Shown one piece after another: positions 34,010 through 42,541 of a stretch of 64,000 nucleotides of DNA. Location of the stretch: positions 40,098 to 104,097 of the forward strand of contig CAYVOV010000012.1 of assembly GCA_964453525.1 (NCBI GenBank), given 5' to 3'. A program made the translations under genes and the position numbers. This DNA comes from CAYVOV01 sp964453525 (GTDB taxonomy: Bacteria > Chloroflexota > Dehalococcoidia > Dehalococcoidales > UBA2162). The notes under the pieces were generated by a model that ran no database searches, was not told the origin of the DNA, and worked only from the letters and a program-made list of their open reading frames with translations. The first letter of the stretch is position 1. The number at the start of each line of letters is the position of its first letter.

Positions 34010-34807
34010 ATGGGGCAATCTTTCAAAGAATACATTACTGCTTTGGGCTATTGGGGGCTTATAGTAATTGCCCCAATAGCTATCAATATTATAGGTGTTT
34101 ATCAGTTAGTTTATAATAATCAGTTCACAAGAGTCCCTTCATGGTTATGGTTTCTAATCGCTTTCGTATTACTGTTAACTATCCCTTTTGCTGCGTTCCA
34201 TAAGTTAAGGACTAAACGAGATGAAATACAGTGCGAGTTAGATGGCATAAAGGATACAATGCCAAATATTCAAACAAAGACGGAAGTAAATAATGGACGA
34301 TTCTATTTAGTGGTACGTAATATTGGAAGGAAAGGAGGGCTTTTTACAGCAAGCGGTAGAGTTATCGTTGGGAAGCCCACGTCAGGTTTATATGTAATGT
34401 ATTGGGAAGGTAACGGGGATAAATGTCAAATCAACGGAGGAGGGGGTGTGGCATCAATTCTGGTTGCGGAGAAAGCTAAAAAGGCTGTACTTAGAGATGC
34501 AGAGTCTAGTATATATGAAGGAGGACTTGCGCTTTTTAAAATGGGTACATCTGGTGAACAAACATTCCCAGTTCATACAATTATTGAAAAACCAGTGATA
34601 GTTGATGATAAAGAGGGTATTGAGATTGTTAGAGAGGCTAAGTGTATACTGGAAATTACCATAACTTCTGACCCTCCGCTCTTAGAAGAATTCGGTACAC
34701 ATAGGTATGCACTAGAAATTAAATCAGAGAATAGAGACGAGTTGTTATTTGTCAAATTATCGGACGATAATGAAGGTTCTAAGACACGGAACACTCCGTC
34801 TTTATAG
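34010..34807 (+). CDS. Hypothetical membrane-anchored protein with two N-terminal TM segments
   Basis: 265 residues, AT-rich. Two hydrophobic segments near the start (about residues 14-30 and 44-62) form a hairpin, followed by a soluble beta-rich domain of about 195 residues (VVRNIGRKGGLFTASGRVIV, CILEITITSDPPL). Its layout recalls cytosolic immunity-like or sensor membrane proteins but no family is recognised. It is flanked on both sides by repeat blocks, between selD and selA, and looks like inserted cargo. Confidence 0.55.
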   Translation: MGQSFKEYITALGYWGLIVIAPIAINIIGVYQLVYNNQFTRVPSWLWFLIAFVLLLTIPFAAFHKLRTKRDEIQCELDGIKDTMPNIQTKTEVNNGRFYLVVRNIGRKGGLFTASGRVIVGKPTSGLYVMYWEGNGDKCQINGGGGVASILVAEKAKKAVLRDAESSIYEGGLALFKMGTSGEQTFPVHTIIEKPVIVDDKEGIEIVREAKCILEITITSDPPLLEEFGTHRYALEIKSENRDELLFVKLSDDNEGSKTRNTPSL

Positions 34808-34837
34808 TTGGTTAAGATGAGTGGTAAAACAGGGTGT

Positions 34838-35011
34838 AAAAAGGGGCGGAAGCCCCTCTTTCTTATTTTAGTCCCCCTTCCCCTCAAGGGGAAGGGGGAT
34901 ACAGGGGGATGGGGTGATACAAATCGTTTTCATAAGTCAGGGATTGAGGTAGTATGATTCATAGAGATTGCCACGTCATCCCGATTTTATCGGGACTCCT
35001 CGCAATGACAG
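34838..35011. repeat. Dispersed repeats C and A in tandem
   Basis: AGGGGCGGAAGCCCCTCTTT and CCCCCTTCCCCTCAAGGGGA (family C) are followed by a family A inverted pair at 34963-35011 (AGATTGCCACGTCATCCCGA to CTCGCAATGACAG). The order A-B-C before and C-A after brackets the AT-rich gene at 34010-34807. Confidence 0.8.
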
Positions 35012-35084
35012 ATAAAGTAATACCATAAATCAGCGCTAAAAGGCTTAGTAAGCAGCCCCTATCTATGCTAAAATAGACCGAGTT

Positions 35085-36467
35085 ATGGATATTGAATTTC
35101 GTAAATTGCCGGGTGTTGACAGGCTGCTCTTCGAAGAAGGAATCAGGCAGCTTTCTGACAATTATCCTCACGAGTTGCTGGTGAATATTATCAGGCAGCA
35201 ACTGGATATCGAACGTCAATTGATAGTAAACGGTAACAAATGCTGCTCCATTGATGAAATCGTGAAATCAGTTACCAGCACAGTAAATGGTTTGGAAAAA
35301 CCCAGCCTGCGTACTGTAATTAATGCCACCGGGGTGATGCTTCACACCAACCTGGGACGCGCCTTACTCAGCCAGGAAGCTATCGCGGCGATGAGTGAGG
35401 TATCAGGTAGTTTCTCAAATACCGAGTTCGACCTCAATAGCGGGAGAAGGGGCAGCCGCAATGTCCATCTGGAGCAAATTCTCTGTCGGTTCAGTGGCGC
35501 CGAGGCGGCGCTGGTGGTAAACAATTGCGCTTCGGCGGTACTGTTAAGTCTGACCGCGCTGGCGAGGAGAAAAGAGGTTATTGTCTCCCGGGGGGAGGCT
35601 GTAGAGATTGGCGGCAGCTTCCGCATTCCGGACGTGATGCGCCAGAGTGGAGCCAAACTCGTTGAAGTGGGCACTACAAATGCCACCTATATCACTGACT
35701 ATGAAGAGGCAATTACTCCCCGCACGGCAGCCCTGATGCGGGTGCACTCCAGTAATTTCAGGGTGGTCGGCTTTACCCATTTTATTGAATTTGAAGAATT
35801 GACAGCTCTCGGCGAAAAATATGAACTGCCGGTTATTGATGACCTGGGCAGCGGCTGCTTCCTGGACACGGAACAGTTCGGCCTGGCTCATGAACCCACC
35901 GTACAGCAGAGTGTCTCTGCCGGTGCCGGAATCGCCTGCTTTTCCGGCGATAAACTCGCCGGCGGTCCCCAGGCCGGTATAATCGTCGGTAAAAAACAGC
36001 TTGTAGAAAAGCTGAGAAGGCATCCTTTAGCTAGGGCGGTAAGAATCGATAAGTTAAGAATTGCCGGGCTCTGGGCAACCCTGCTCCATTACCTCAAAGG
36101 TGAAGCCACGGAGAAAATACCGGTCTGGAAGATGATTTCGGCACCGCTCGATGATATAAACCGGAGAGCCGGAATCTGGGCGGAGGCTACCGGTGGTATG
36201 GGGCGGGTAATTGATGGAGAGAGCATGGTCGGCGGCGGCAGCCTTCCGGGGAGCACTCTACCGACAAAACTCGTCGCAATCAGCAGTGAAAGTACAGGAA
36301 AGCGGCGGATTTCAGCCCAGAAACTGGCTGAAAGACTGCGGAAAAATGAAAGGTGCCCGGTTATCGGGCGCATCGAAGAAGATGTAGTGCTTCTTGACCC
36401 GCGCACCGTCTTGCCCGAAGAAGATGAGATAATGATAAAAGTTCTAAAGGGTCTGACCGCTGGCTAG
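35085..36467 (+). CDS. selA: L-seryl-tRNA(Sec) selenium transferase SelA
   Basis: 460 residues. It is the PLP enzyme that converts Ser-tRNA(Sec) to Sec-tRNA(Sec) using selenophosphate. The start DIEFRKLPGVDRLL and TVINATGVMLHTNLGRALLS (about residues 84-103) are diagnostic. The PLP lysine lies in FSGDKLAGGPQAG (about 287-299) and EFDLNSGRRGSR is the tRNA/phosphate-binding segment. The tRNA-Sec gene, selB and selD are all within 10 kb, so the bacterial pathway is complete here. Confidence 0.97.
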   Translation: MDIEFRKLPGVDRLLFEEGIRQLSDNYPHELLVNIIRQQLDIERQLIVNGNKCCSIDEIVKSVTSTVNGLEKPSLRTVINATGVMLHTNLGRALLSQEAIAAMSEVSGSFSNTEFDLNSGRRGSRNVHLEQILCRFSGAEAALVVNNCASAVLLSLTALARRKEVIVSRGEAVEIGGSFRIPDVMRQSGAKLVEVGTTNATYITDYEEAITPRTAALMRVHSSNFRVVGFTHFIEFEELTALGEKYELPVIDDLGSGCFLDTEQFGLAHEPTVQQSVSAGAGIACFSGDKLAGGPQAGIIVGKKQLVEKLRRHPLARAVRIDKLRIAGLWATLLHYLKGEATEKIPVWKMISAPLDDINRRAGIWAEATGGMGRVIDGESMVGGGSLPGSTLPTKLVAISSESTGKRRISAQKLAERLRKNERCPVIGRIEEDVVLLDPRTVLPEEDEIMIKVLKGLTAG

Positions 36468-36503
36468 AGCGGTATTATAAGTAAAATCCAGGGAGGTAAA
36501 AAT

Positions 36504-37679
36504 ATGGCTGACAACGAATTAGTTCTCCGTTATGGGTTTAATCCGCACCAGGTGCCTGCCAGGTTGTACAGAGAGAAGGGGGAGCTGCCATTCAGGATAG
36601 TAAACGGTTCTCCCGGCTACATAAATATGCTTGACGCTTTGAACTCATGGCAGCTTGTTAAGGAACTCAAGCGGGTGTTGAAGATGCCGGCAGCAGCATC
36701 CTTCAAGCATGTCAGCCCGGCCGGGGCGGCGGTTGCTATCCCGCTTGATGATGCACTGAAGAAGTCATACTTCGTTGACGATATGGAGATGTCACCTTTG
36801 TCTTCAGCCTACGCCCGGGCAAGAGGCGCCGACCGGGTTTCCTCCTATGGTGACTGGGTTGCCCTGAGTGATACGGTCGATTTGCCCACCGCCAGATTGC
36901 TTAGCCGCGAGGTCTCGGATGGAATTATCGCTCCTGGATTTGATAATGAAGCTGTCGAGATTCTGAAAAAGAAGAAAAACGGCCGATATCCAATGATAGA
37001 GATAGATGCGGACTATGAACCGGAAGATATAGAAGTCCGTGATATCTACGGGATACGCCTTGAACAGAAACGGAATGACCTGCTTGTGGACGCCAGCCTG
37101 TTTCAGAATGTTGTTACTGAAAAGAAAGAGCTGCCAGAGTCCGCCATAAGAGACTTGATGGTGTGTACCACGGCGGTTAAATATACGCAGTCGAATACAA
37201 TCGGTTTCGCCGTTGGCGGGCAGGTAATAGGCATGGGTGCCGGACAGCAATCGAGGATTCACTGCACCCGGCTTGCCGGAGATAAGGCCGACCGCTGGTT
37301 CCTGCGCCAGCACCCGACCATTCTGGATTTCAAGTGGCGGAAAGGAACCGGCCGACCGGAGAAAAATAATGCCATCGACCTCTATCTTCTGGAAAGGCTG
37401 ACTTCCGAGGAGGGAAAAATACTCGATGAAGCACTGGAATCGGTCCCGCAGCAGCTCAGCTACCAGGAGAAAAGGGACTGGCTGGATAAAATGTCCGGAG
37501 TTGCTCTCAGCTCGGATGCTTTTATACCGTTCCGTGATACAATCGACCGTGGCTATCAGAGTGGAGTGAGCTATGTTGTTCAACCTGGCGGCTCGGTGAG
37601 AGACGATGGCGTGATAGAGGCCTGCAACGGTTACGGAATTGTGATGGCTTTCTCAAAGACAAGGTTGTTCCATCACTAG
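36504..37679 (+). CDS. Stand-alone AICAR transformylase (PurH C-terminal domain homologue)
   Basis: 391 residues. It corresponds only to the AICAR formyltransferase domain of PurH; the N-terminal IMP cyclohydrolase domain is absent. Conserved pieces are RYGFNPHQVPARLY (residues 9-22), the catalytic SFKHVSPAGAA (Lys-His at about 66-67) and the C-terminal PGGSVRDDGVIEACNGYGI. Formyl-THF-dependent AICAR formylation in purine synthesis is the expected role. The gene sits between selA and selB with a strong GGAGG start site. Such single-domain forms are known; the cyclohydrolase must be encoded elsewhere. Confidence 0.9.
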   Translation: MADNELVLRYGFNPHQVPARLYREKGELPFRIVNGSPGYINMLDALNSWQLVKELKRVLKMPAAASFKHVSPAGAAVAIPLDDALKKSYFVDDMEMSPLSSAYARARGADRVSSYGDWVALSDTVDLPTARLLSREVSDGIIAPGFDNEAVEILKKKKNGRYPMIEIDADYEPEDIEVRDIYGIRLEQKRNDLLVDASLFQNVVTEKKELPESAIRDLMVCTTAVKYTQSNTIGFAVGGQVIGMGAGQQSRIHCTRLAGDKADRWFLRQHPTILDFKWRKGTGRPEKNNAIDLYLLERLTSEEGKILDEALESVPQQLSYQEKRDWLDKMSGVALSSDAFIPFRDTIDRGYQSGVSYVVQPGGSVRDDGVIEACNGYGIVMAFSKTRLFHH

Positions 37680-37705
37680 TCAAATATTGTAGTGAGAGAA
37701 GACAT

Positions 37706-39571
37706 ATGTTTGTTCTGGGTACTGCCGGACATATCGACCACGGCAAGTCGGTGCTGGTAAAGGCTCTCACCGGGATAGACCCTGACCGGCTGCGTGAGGA
37801 AAAGGAACGGGGAATGACAATCGACCTCGGCTTTGCCTGGCTGAAACTGCCGAGCGGGCAGGAGGTAGGTATTGTCGATGTTCCGGGACATGAGAAATTC
37901 ATCAAGAATATGCTTGCCGGAGTGGGTGGGATTGACCTGGCACTGCTTGTTGTTGCTGCTAATGAAGGCGTGATGCCTCAGACAAGGGAACATCTGGATA
38001 TCCTGAATCTGCTCGAAGTAACAAAAGGGATTGTTGCAATCACTAAGAAGGACCTTGTCGATGACGAGTGGCTCGAACTCATCCGGCTTGATGTTGAGGA
38101 GTTAATCAGCTCTACGAGCCTGGCGGGTGCTCCGGTTATTCCCGTTTCGGCAATTACCGGCGAAGGTCTACCGGAGCTGGTTTCCGCTATAGACGAACAA
38201 TTAGGCTCTACCGAGCCGAGGAAAGATACCGGCAGACCTAGGCTGCCGATAGACAGGATTTTTACCATTGCTGGCTCAGGGACCGTAATTACCGGAACCC
38301 TCATTGATAGCACGCTTAAACTGAACCAGGAAGTGGAGATTGTTCCCGCCGGTTTGAGGTCGCGGATACGGGGATTGCAGACGCATAAAGCCCGTGTTGA
38401 TAAGGCAGCACCCGGAAGCAGGGTTGCCGTTAATCTTGTCGGTATCGCAACCTCGCAGTTGTATCGTGGAAACGTCCTCACCACACCCGGATGGCTCAGG
38501 CCTACCTCTATGATAAGTGCCCGGCTTCACCTGCTCTCTCACCTGCGCCGGCCTCTACCCCATAATGCTACTGTGAGCTTTCATACCGGCGCTGCCGAGA
38601 CGATGGCTAGGATTCGTATACTTGAGAAAGACAGGCTTGAGGCCGGTGAAACGGCCTGGGTGCAGTTACAGTTAACTGAGCCAGTGGCGGTGGTAAAAGG
38701 CGACCACTTTATCATCCGCTCACCTATGGATACTCTTGGCGGGGGTGAAATTGTTGATTCACATGCTAAACGGTTGCGCCGTTTCCGTCCGGCGATAATT
38801 CAGAGCCTTGAAGTGAAACAGGAAGGTACCTCTGAAGAAGTTATTGTCGCTCTGCTTGAAACGGGGCAGTCGCTGGAGTTAACGGCTCTAATATCGAAGA
38901 CTGACCTGGCTGCCGGTGAGGCGAGACCGGCGGTTGAATCACTCATTCAGCAGGGACTAATAATAGCGGTAGGGCAGGGAGAGCAAAGTCTTCTTTTCAC
39001 ACTGGCCGGCTGGGAACGCCTGACCAAACAGGCAGTTGCCACACTCGAGGAATACCACAAAAAGTTTCCTGTCCGTTCCGGTATGCCGAAAGCGGAACTT
39101 GGCAGTCGGTTAAAACTCGGCAGGTATTCCCCGGCTGTCTGGCAGAAACTTTCCGGTGAAGGTGTGGTAATCGAGGAAGGTTTGAATGTGCGGCTGCCTT
39201 CATTCCAGGTCAAACTTACTCAAACCCAGCAGAAAAGTATCGACGCCTTCCTGGAAGCTCTGGGTAAAAATCCGTACTCACCCCCGGCAGACATGATACC
39301 CGAGCCTGAACTGCTTAATTTGCTAATTGAACAGCAGAAGGTGGTGAAGCTGAGCGAAACTGTGGTCTTCTCTACCGCAGCCTATAGTGAGATGGTGGAG
39401 CAGATTACTTCCCTTATCAAGGCAGAGGGAAAAACAACCCTCGCTGAAGTCCGCGATTTGCTGAAGACCAGCCGCAAGTATGTGCAGGCTCTTCTTGAGC
39501 ACCTGGATGAGAAGAAGATAACCCGCCGTGTCGGTGACGAAAGGGTACTATACCGGGCTGGCAAGGATTAA
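37706..39571 (+). CDS. selB: Selenocysteine-specific elongation factor SelB
   Basis: 621 residues. It delivers Sec-tRNA to UGA codons by binding the SECIS hairpin. The GTPase domain has G1 GTAGHIDHGKS (about residues 4-14), G3 DVPGHE (about 57-62) and G4 ITKKD (about 112-116). Domains 2 and 3 follow to about residue 350, and the C-terminal quarter is a string of winged helices (GMPKAELGSRL, TLAEVRDLLKTSRKYVQALL) that binds mRNA. It starts 27 bases after the AICAR transformylase on the same strand. Confidence 0.97.
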   Translation: MFVLGTAGHIDHGKSVLVKALTGIDPDRLREEKERGMTIDLGFAWLKLPSGQEVGIVDVPGHEKFIKNMLAGVGGIDLALLVVAANEGVMPQTREHLDILNLLEVTKGIVAITKKDLVDDEWLELIRLDVEELISSTSLAGAPVIPVSAITGEGLPELVSAIDEQLGSTEPRKDTGRPRLPIDRIFTIAGSGTVITGTLIDSTLKLNQEVEIVPAGLRSRIRGLQTHKARVDKAAPGSRVAVNLVGIATSQLYRGNVLTTPGWLRPTSMISARLHLLSHLRRPLPHNATVSFHTGAAETMARIRILEKDRLEAGETAWVQLQLTEPVAVVKGDHFIIRSPMDTLGGGEIVDSHAKRLRRFRPAIIQSLEVKQEGTSEEVIVALLETGQSLELTALISKTDLAAGEARPAVESLIQQGLIIAVGQGEQSLLFTLAGWERLTKQAVATLEEYHKKFPVRSGMPKAELGSRLKLGRYSPAVWQKLSGEGVVIEEGLNVRLPSFQVKLTQTQQKSIDAFLEALGKNPYSPPADMIPEPELLNLLIEQQKVVKLSETVVFSTAAYSEMVEQITSLIKAEGKTTLAEVRDLLKTSRKYVQALLEHLDEKKITRRVGDERVLYRAGKD

Positions 39572-39664
39572 TCGTAGCCGGGAGGAATATACTGCCGTTT
39601 GTCATTGTCAAATTACCACCAATAAGTTAAAATATTTGATTAAATAGTTGTTTTTCCAGTGGTA

Positions 39665-39712
39665 TTGACAAGCGTTGAAATAGAGATTAGATTTAAAGCC
39701 TCAGGGCTTTAT
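39665..39712 (+). promoter_or_regulatory. Promoter and leader hairpin of the small zinc protein gene
   Basis: TTGACA (39665-39670) and TAGATT (39688-39693) are 17 bases apart. Just downstream AAAGCC and GGCTTT form a small hairpin around TCAG. Confidence 0.65.
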
Positions 39713-39755
39713 GGCTTGATAATCGTATCTATGACTATATAAGGAGATACTGGTT

Positions 39756-39953
39756 ATGAAAATGGTGAAGTGTGAAAAGTGTGACCGCGAGTTTACCGAG
39801 GACAAAGCTATCGAGTATCCGGGCAAGGTCTACGTACACAAAGGTAAGGTAATGTGCGAGGATTGCCTCATAGATATGGGAGTATCGCTTGACGAAGCGG
39901 ACCCGTATGCAACCTACGTGAGCGTCCGCCATGATATAGACATGGGTATATAA
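39756..39953 (+). CDS. Small zinc-ribbon-like protein
   Basis: 65 residues. The Cys pairs CEKCDREF (residues 6-9) and CEDC (about 34-37) suggest a structural zinc site as in LIM/zinc-ribbon proteins. The C-terminal part is acidic and ends in VSVRHDIDMGI. It has its own promoter and a GGAG ribosome binding site. No family with known function is recognised. It is part of a run of small plus-strand genes after selB. Confidence 0.65.
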   Translation: MKMVKCEKCDREFTEDKAIEYPGKVYVHKGKVMCEDCLIDMGVSLDEADPYATYVSVRHDIDMGI

Positions 39954-40137
39954 GCCGGAACTGAGACCTGGTACCTTAATTATATTCTAAATAATGCCGG
40001 GCATGAATATTTATATTTTAGATATCTTGAAATAGCAGCACTGTTTTGAGATATTGCGATGGAGGAAGGTGTTGAAATGGCCGACGGCACGGACAGTAAC
40101 CGTGTTCTGTCATTGTATAATAAACAGGAGGTGATAC

Positions 40138-40356
40138 ATGCTTGCCAAGGAAATAAAGGCTTCAGGTAGTGAGGTGGCGATATTCACGAGCAGTGAGTAT
40201 GACGGCGATGTTGAAGATTTTCAGACCGCAGTGAATTCATGGTTGAGCAGTCAGCCCGAGAATATTGTAATCGAGGACATTATATATCAACACTGTGGAA
40301 ACACCACTCGCGGTAAGGACGTATTCTCCATGGTCATCATCTCCAGGTCAACGTAG
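40138..40356 (+). CDS. Small hypothetical protein, Cse60-like pattern
   Basis: 72 residues behind an excellent ribosome binding site (CAGGAGGTG). The pattern FQTAVNSWLSSQ ... IEDIIYQ recalls the short Cse60-type protein family (beta-alpha-beta, with a conserved IxDIxYQ), of unknown function. This is a resemblance only; no residues of known function are seen. Confidence 0.6.
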   Translation: MLAKEIKASGSEVAIFTSSEYDGDVEDFQTAVNSWLSSQPENIVIEDIIYQHCGNTTRGKDVFSMVIISRST

Positions 40357-40512
40357 GCTGATGGTAAGGATTTTCTCTAATCTTGATGCCTGGCTATTCT
40401 CAAGTATTTCAGCAGGCGCCGGACATGTACTGTTAATTTCAGAGCTATCTGACATTTGAATCTTGGACTTCAATCTTACGCCTAATAGACTTAAATGAGG
40501 GGGTATTGGATA

Positions 40513-40839
40513 ATGGAAAAGACCTCTATGGGTCTGGATGAAAATATTGCCGGATTGCTGTGCTATGTTTTGGGGTGGGTTAGTGGTCTGGCAATTTTCC
40601 TGCTGGAGACAGAGAATAAGTTCGTCCGTTTTCATGCTGTGCAGTCGATTGTAGTCTTCGGTATTATTACTGTCGCCCTGATTATTTTCAGCTGGATACC
40701 GGTGGTAAGGATTGTTCTCTCATCGATCATCTGGTTTATCGCTTTTATCCTCTGGATAGTCCTGATGGTCAGGGCTTATCAGGGAGTAAAGTATAAACTA
40801 CCCTGGGCCGGTGATTTTGCCGAAAAAAGATCAGAATAG
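40513..40839 (+). CDS. DUF4870-type small membrane protein
   Basis: 108 residues from the ATG at 40513, which follows GAGGGGG by 9 bases; the frame is open for six further codons. Three hydrophobic segments are present (IAGLLCYVLGWVSGLAIFLL; SIVVFGIITVALIIFSWIPV; IIWFIAFILWIVLMVRAY) with the family hallmark NKFVRFHAVQSI between the first two. These match the DUF4870/Tic20-like family. Function unknown. Confidence 0.8.
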   Translation: MEKTSMGLDENIAGLLCYVLGWVSGLAIFLLETENKFVRFHAVQSIVVFGIITVALIIFSWIPVVRIVLSSIIWFIAFILWIVLMVRAYQGVKYKLPWAGDFAEKRSE

Positions 40840-40912
40840 GAAATAAAGGATTCCTGTTCATGTATACTGCGTGAATTAGAGCTACTTGCCTGGAGTAGGC
40901 TATTTTACCTGC

Positions 40913-40960
40913 AATAACTCCTCAAACAGTACTGTTTGAGGAGTTATTTTATACTGTTTT
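40913..40960. terminator. Perfect 36-base palindrome acting as a terminator
   Basis: Arms of 18 bases (AATAACTCCTCAAACAGT, 40913-40930, and its exact reverse complement to 40948) with no spacer, followed by TTATACTGTTTTT. It ends the DUF4870 transcript and, being symmetric, could stop transcripts from either side. Confidence 0.8.
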
Positions 40961-41062
40961 TCCTGTAAAAAAACATCTGTTTTTTGTGACTTATGTCATA
41001 TACACGCATTATGGCAACCAATATAATTATTTAAATGTACGTACTATCTGAAGGAGGAAGAA

Positions 41063-41503
41063 ATGAACAGTAAATCCAGATATTTGGGCATGTTTGTGAT
41101 TCTTACCGCGGTGATTGTGCTTGCTGTCGGCATAGCCTTTGTCCAGCAGGGATTCTCAAAAGAGGCCTACCTGAGTAGCACAATGAGGCAGGAACAAATT
41201 ACGATAGAGGGAGTTGATGGTGTTGTAGACACGGCAGCGGAAGCCCAACTGGCCGGTGATACTGTCAGAGAGCACCGCCACGGTATTGCTCCTACTTATG
41301 GAGATTTGCTGGGTGAAGGCCGGTTCGACCCTACCAATACGACTCAGTTAACTTATGCCCAGGCTCTTAACCTTGAGAACTACCTTTATCTGGCGGTGGC
41401 TTCGTTTGGAGTATTCACCGTAGTTAAGGCAACGGGCGCTTTCATGATAGTTACCAGTCTGGGTCTTGGTGCTACGGGGTTCGGATTAATCAGTAAATCG
41501 TAA
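41063..41503 (+). CDS. Hypothetical membrane protein with N- and C-terminal TM segments
   Basis: 146 residues behind GAAGGAGG. A first TM (YLGMFVILTAVIVLAVGIAF, about 7-26) is followed by an exported domain of about 80 residues rich in acidic and His residues (DTVREHRHGIAPTYGDLL), then a C-terminal hydrophobic hairpin (VASFGVFTVVKATGAFMIVT). No known domain is recognised. It is a single transcription unit with a TATAAT-like box (ATATAATTA) about 30 bases upstream. Confidence 0.65.
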   Translation: MNSKSRYLGMFVILTAVIVLAVGIAFVQQGFSKEAYLSSTMRQEQITIEGVDGVVDTAAEAQLAGDTVREHRHGIAPTYGDLLGEGRFDPTNTTQLTYAQALNLENYLYLAVASFGVFTVVKATGAFMIVTSLGLGATGFGLISKS

Positions 41504-41760
41504 CTAAAATCTACAACAGCATTAACTGAATTAAAATTCCAGCAGGGCTGGTGGACATAATCAGTTCCACCGGCCCTGTGTCCATTATAGTTAAATCCAT
41601 ATTCTCCCTGGTATCCTGACTGTCCGGCTTTCAGCCGAATATTACCCGTCCGATATCCCGTTTCTTAATCAAAAGGCACTTGACATCTTACCACAGGCGA
41701 ATTAAACTCAAATTTCAGTAATATTGCTACAATAGAGGAGAATACGGGAGGGGAGAAGAT

Positions 41761-42510
41761 ATGAAGCGTATTTACAGGCTATTAACGGGGCTATTTTTCA
41801 TTTGTTTGTGTATTATTCTCATCACCGGGTGCTCTCCCGGCTCTGAGAATGAGACGATTCAGTCCGAAGAAGAAAGTGAGAGCAACGGAGCTCAAAATTT
41901 ACAGAATGATACTAGTGAGACGGATGATGATTGTGATGAGATAAAGAGCGAACTTGAGTCTCTGAGGTCAAAGTATGATGAGTTGAATTCAGACTATAAC
42001 GAGCTGAACACAAAGTATGGTGAACTGGATGCTACATATAATGAACTGGTGTCTGAATGTGATGGACTGGAAAAAGAACATAATGAGTTGAAAGTGGATT
42101 ATGATGAACTGAACGTTAAGTACCACAGCGCGATACAGGCGACAGCAGACATAATAGAGGGAGATATAGAACAGGCAATATTCGCTCTGATAAACGAGGA
42201 CAGGAGTAGCAATGGTTTATCTGAGCTTGAATGGACGGATAGTCTTCATCGGTGGGCAAAGGAGCACAGCAACTACATGGCACAATACCGGGTGGTGGAG
42301 CTTTCGGATTCCAACTACTGGCAGTCCGTATCCCGGGCTGCAGGCCATGCTACGGCAGACCAGGTGGCTATAGGGACTTTAAGAGTATGGAAAGAGGATG
42401 CAGCCTATGCGAACAGCTTTCTAAATGAGCATGCTAATTATGGTGCCGTGGCCGTAACCAGGACGGGCGATGTTTACTATATCACCTATTTTTCCTTTAC
42501 GGAAAGATAG
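41761..42510 (+). CDS. Lipoprotein with coiled-coil stalk and divergent CAP/SCP domain
   Basis: 249 residues. The signal peptide ends in LITGCSPGS, a lipobox with Cys24 or so as the lipidated residue. Residues about 60-125 are a repeating coiled coil built from YDELNSDYNELNTKYGELD-type heptads. Residues about 138-249 look like a CAP/SCP-PR1 domain (IFALINEDRSSNGLSELEWT, ANYGAVAVTRTGDVYYITYF) with AKEHSNYMA. The conserved first CAP His is in the expected HSN position. It would be anchored outside the membrane. Ribosome binding site GGGAGGGG. Confidence 0.78.
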   Translation: MKRIYRLLTGLFFICLCIILITGCSPGSENETIQSEEESESNGAQNLQNDTSETDDDCDEIKSELESLRSKYDELNSDYNELNTKYGELDATYNELVSECDGLEKEHNELKVDYDELNVKYHSAIQATADIIEGDIEQAIFALINEDRSSNGLSELEWTDSLHRWAKEHSNYMAQYRVVELSDSNYWQSVSRAAGHATADQVAIGTLRVWKEDAAYANSFLNEHANYGAVAVTRTGDVYYITYFSFTER

Positions 42511-42541
42511 GTTTGCAGGAACAGAAAGACATCATTTTGAG

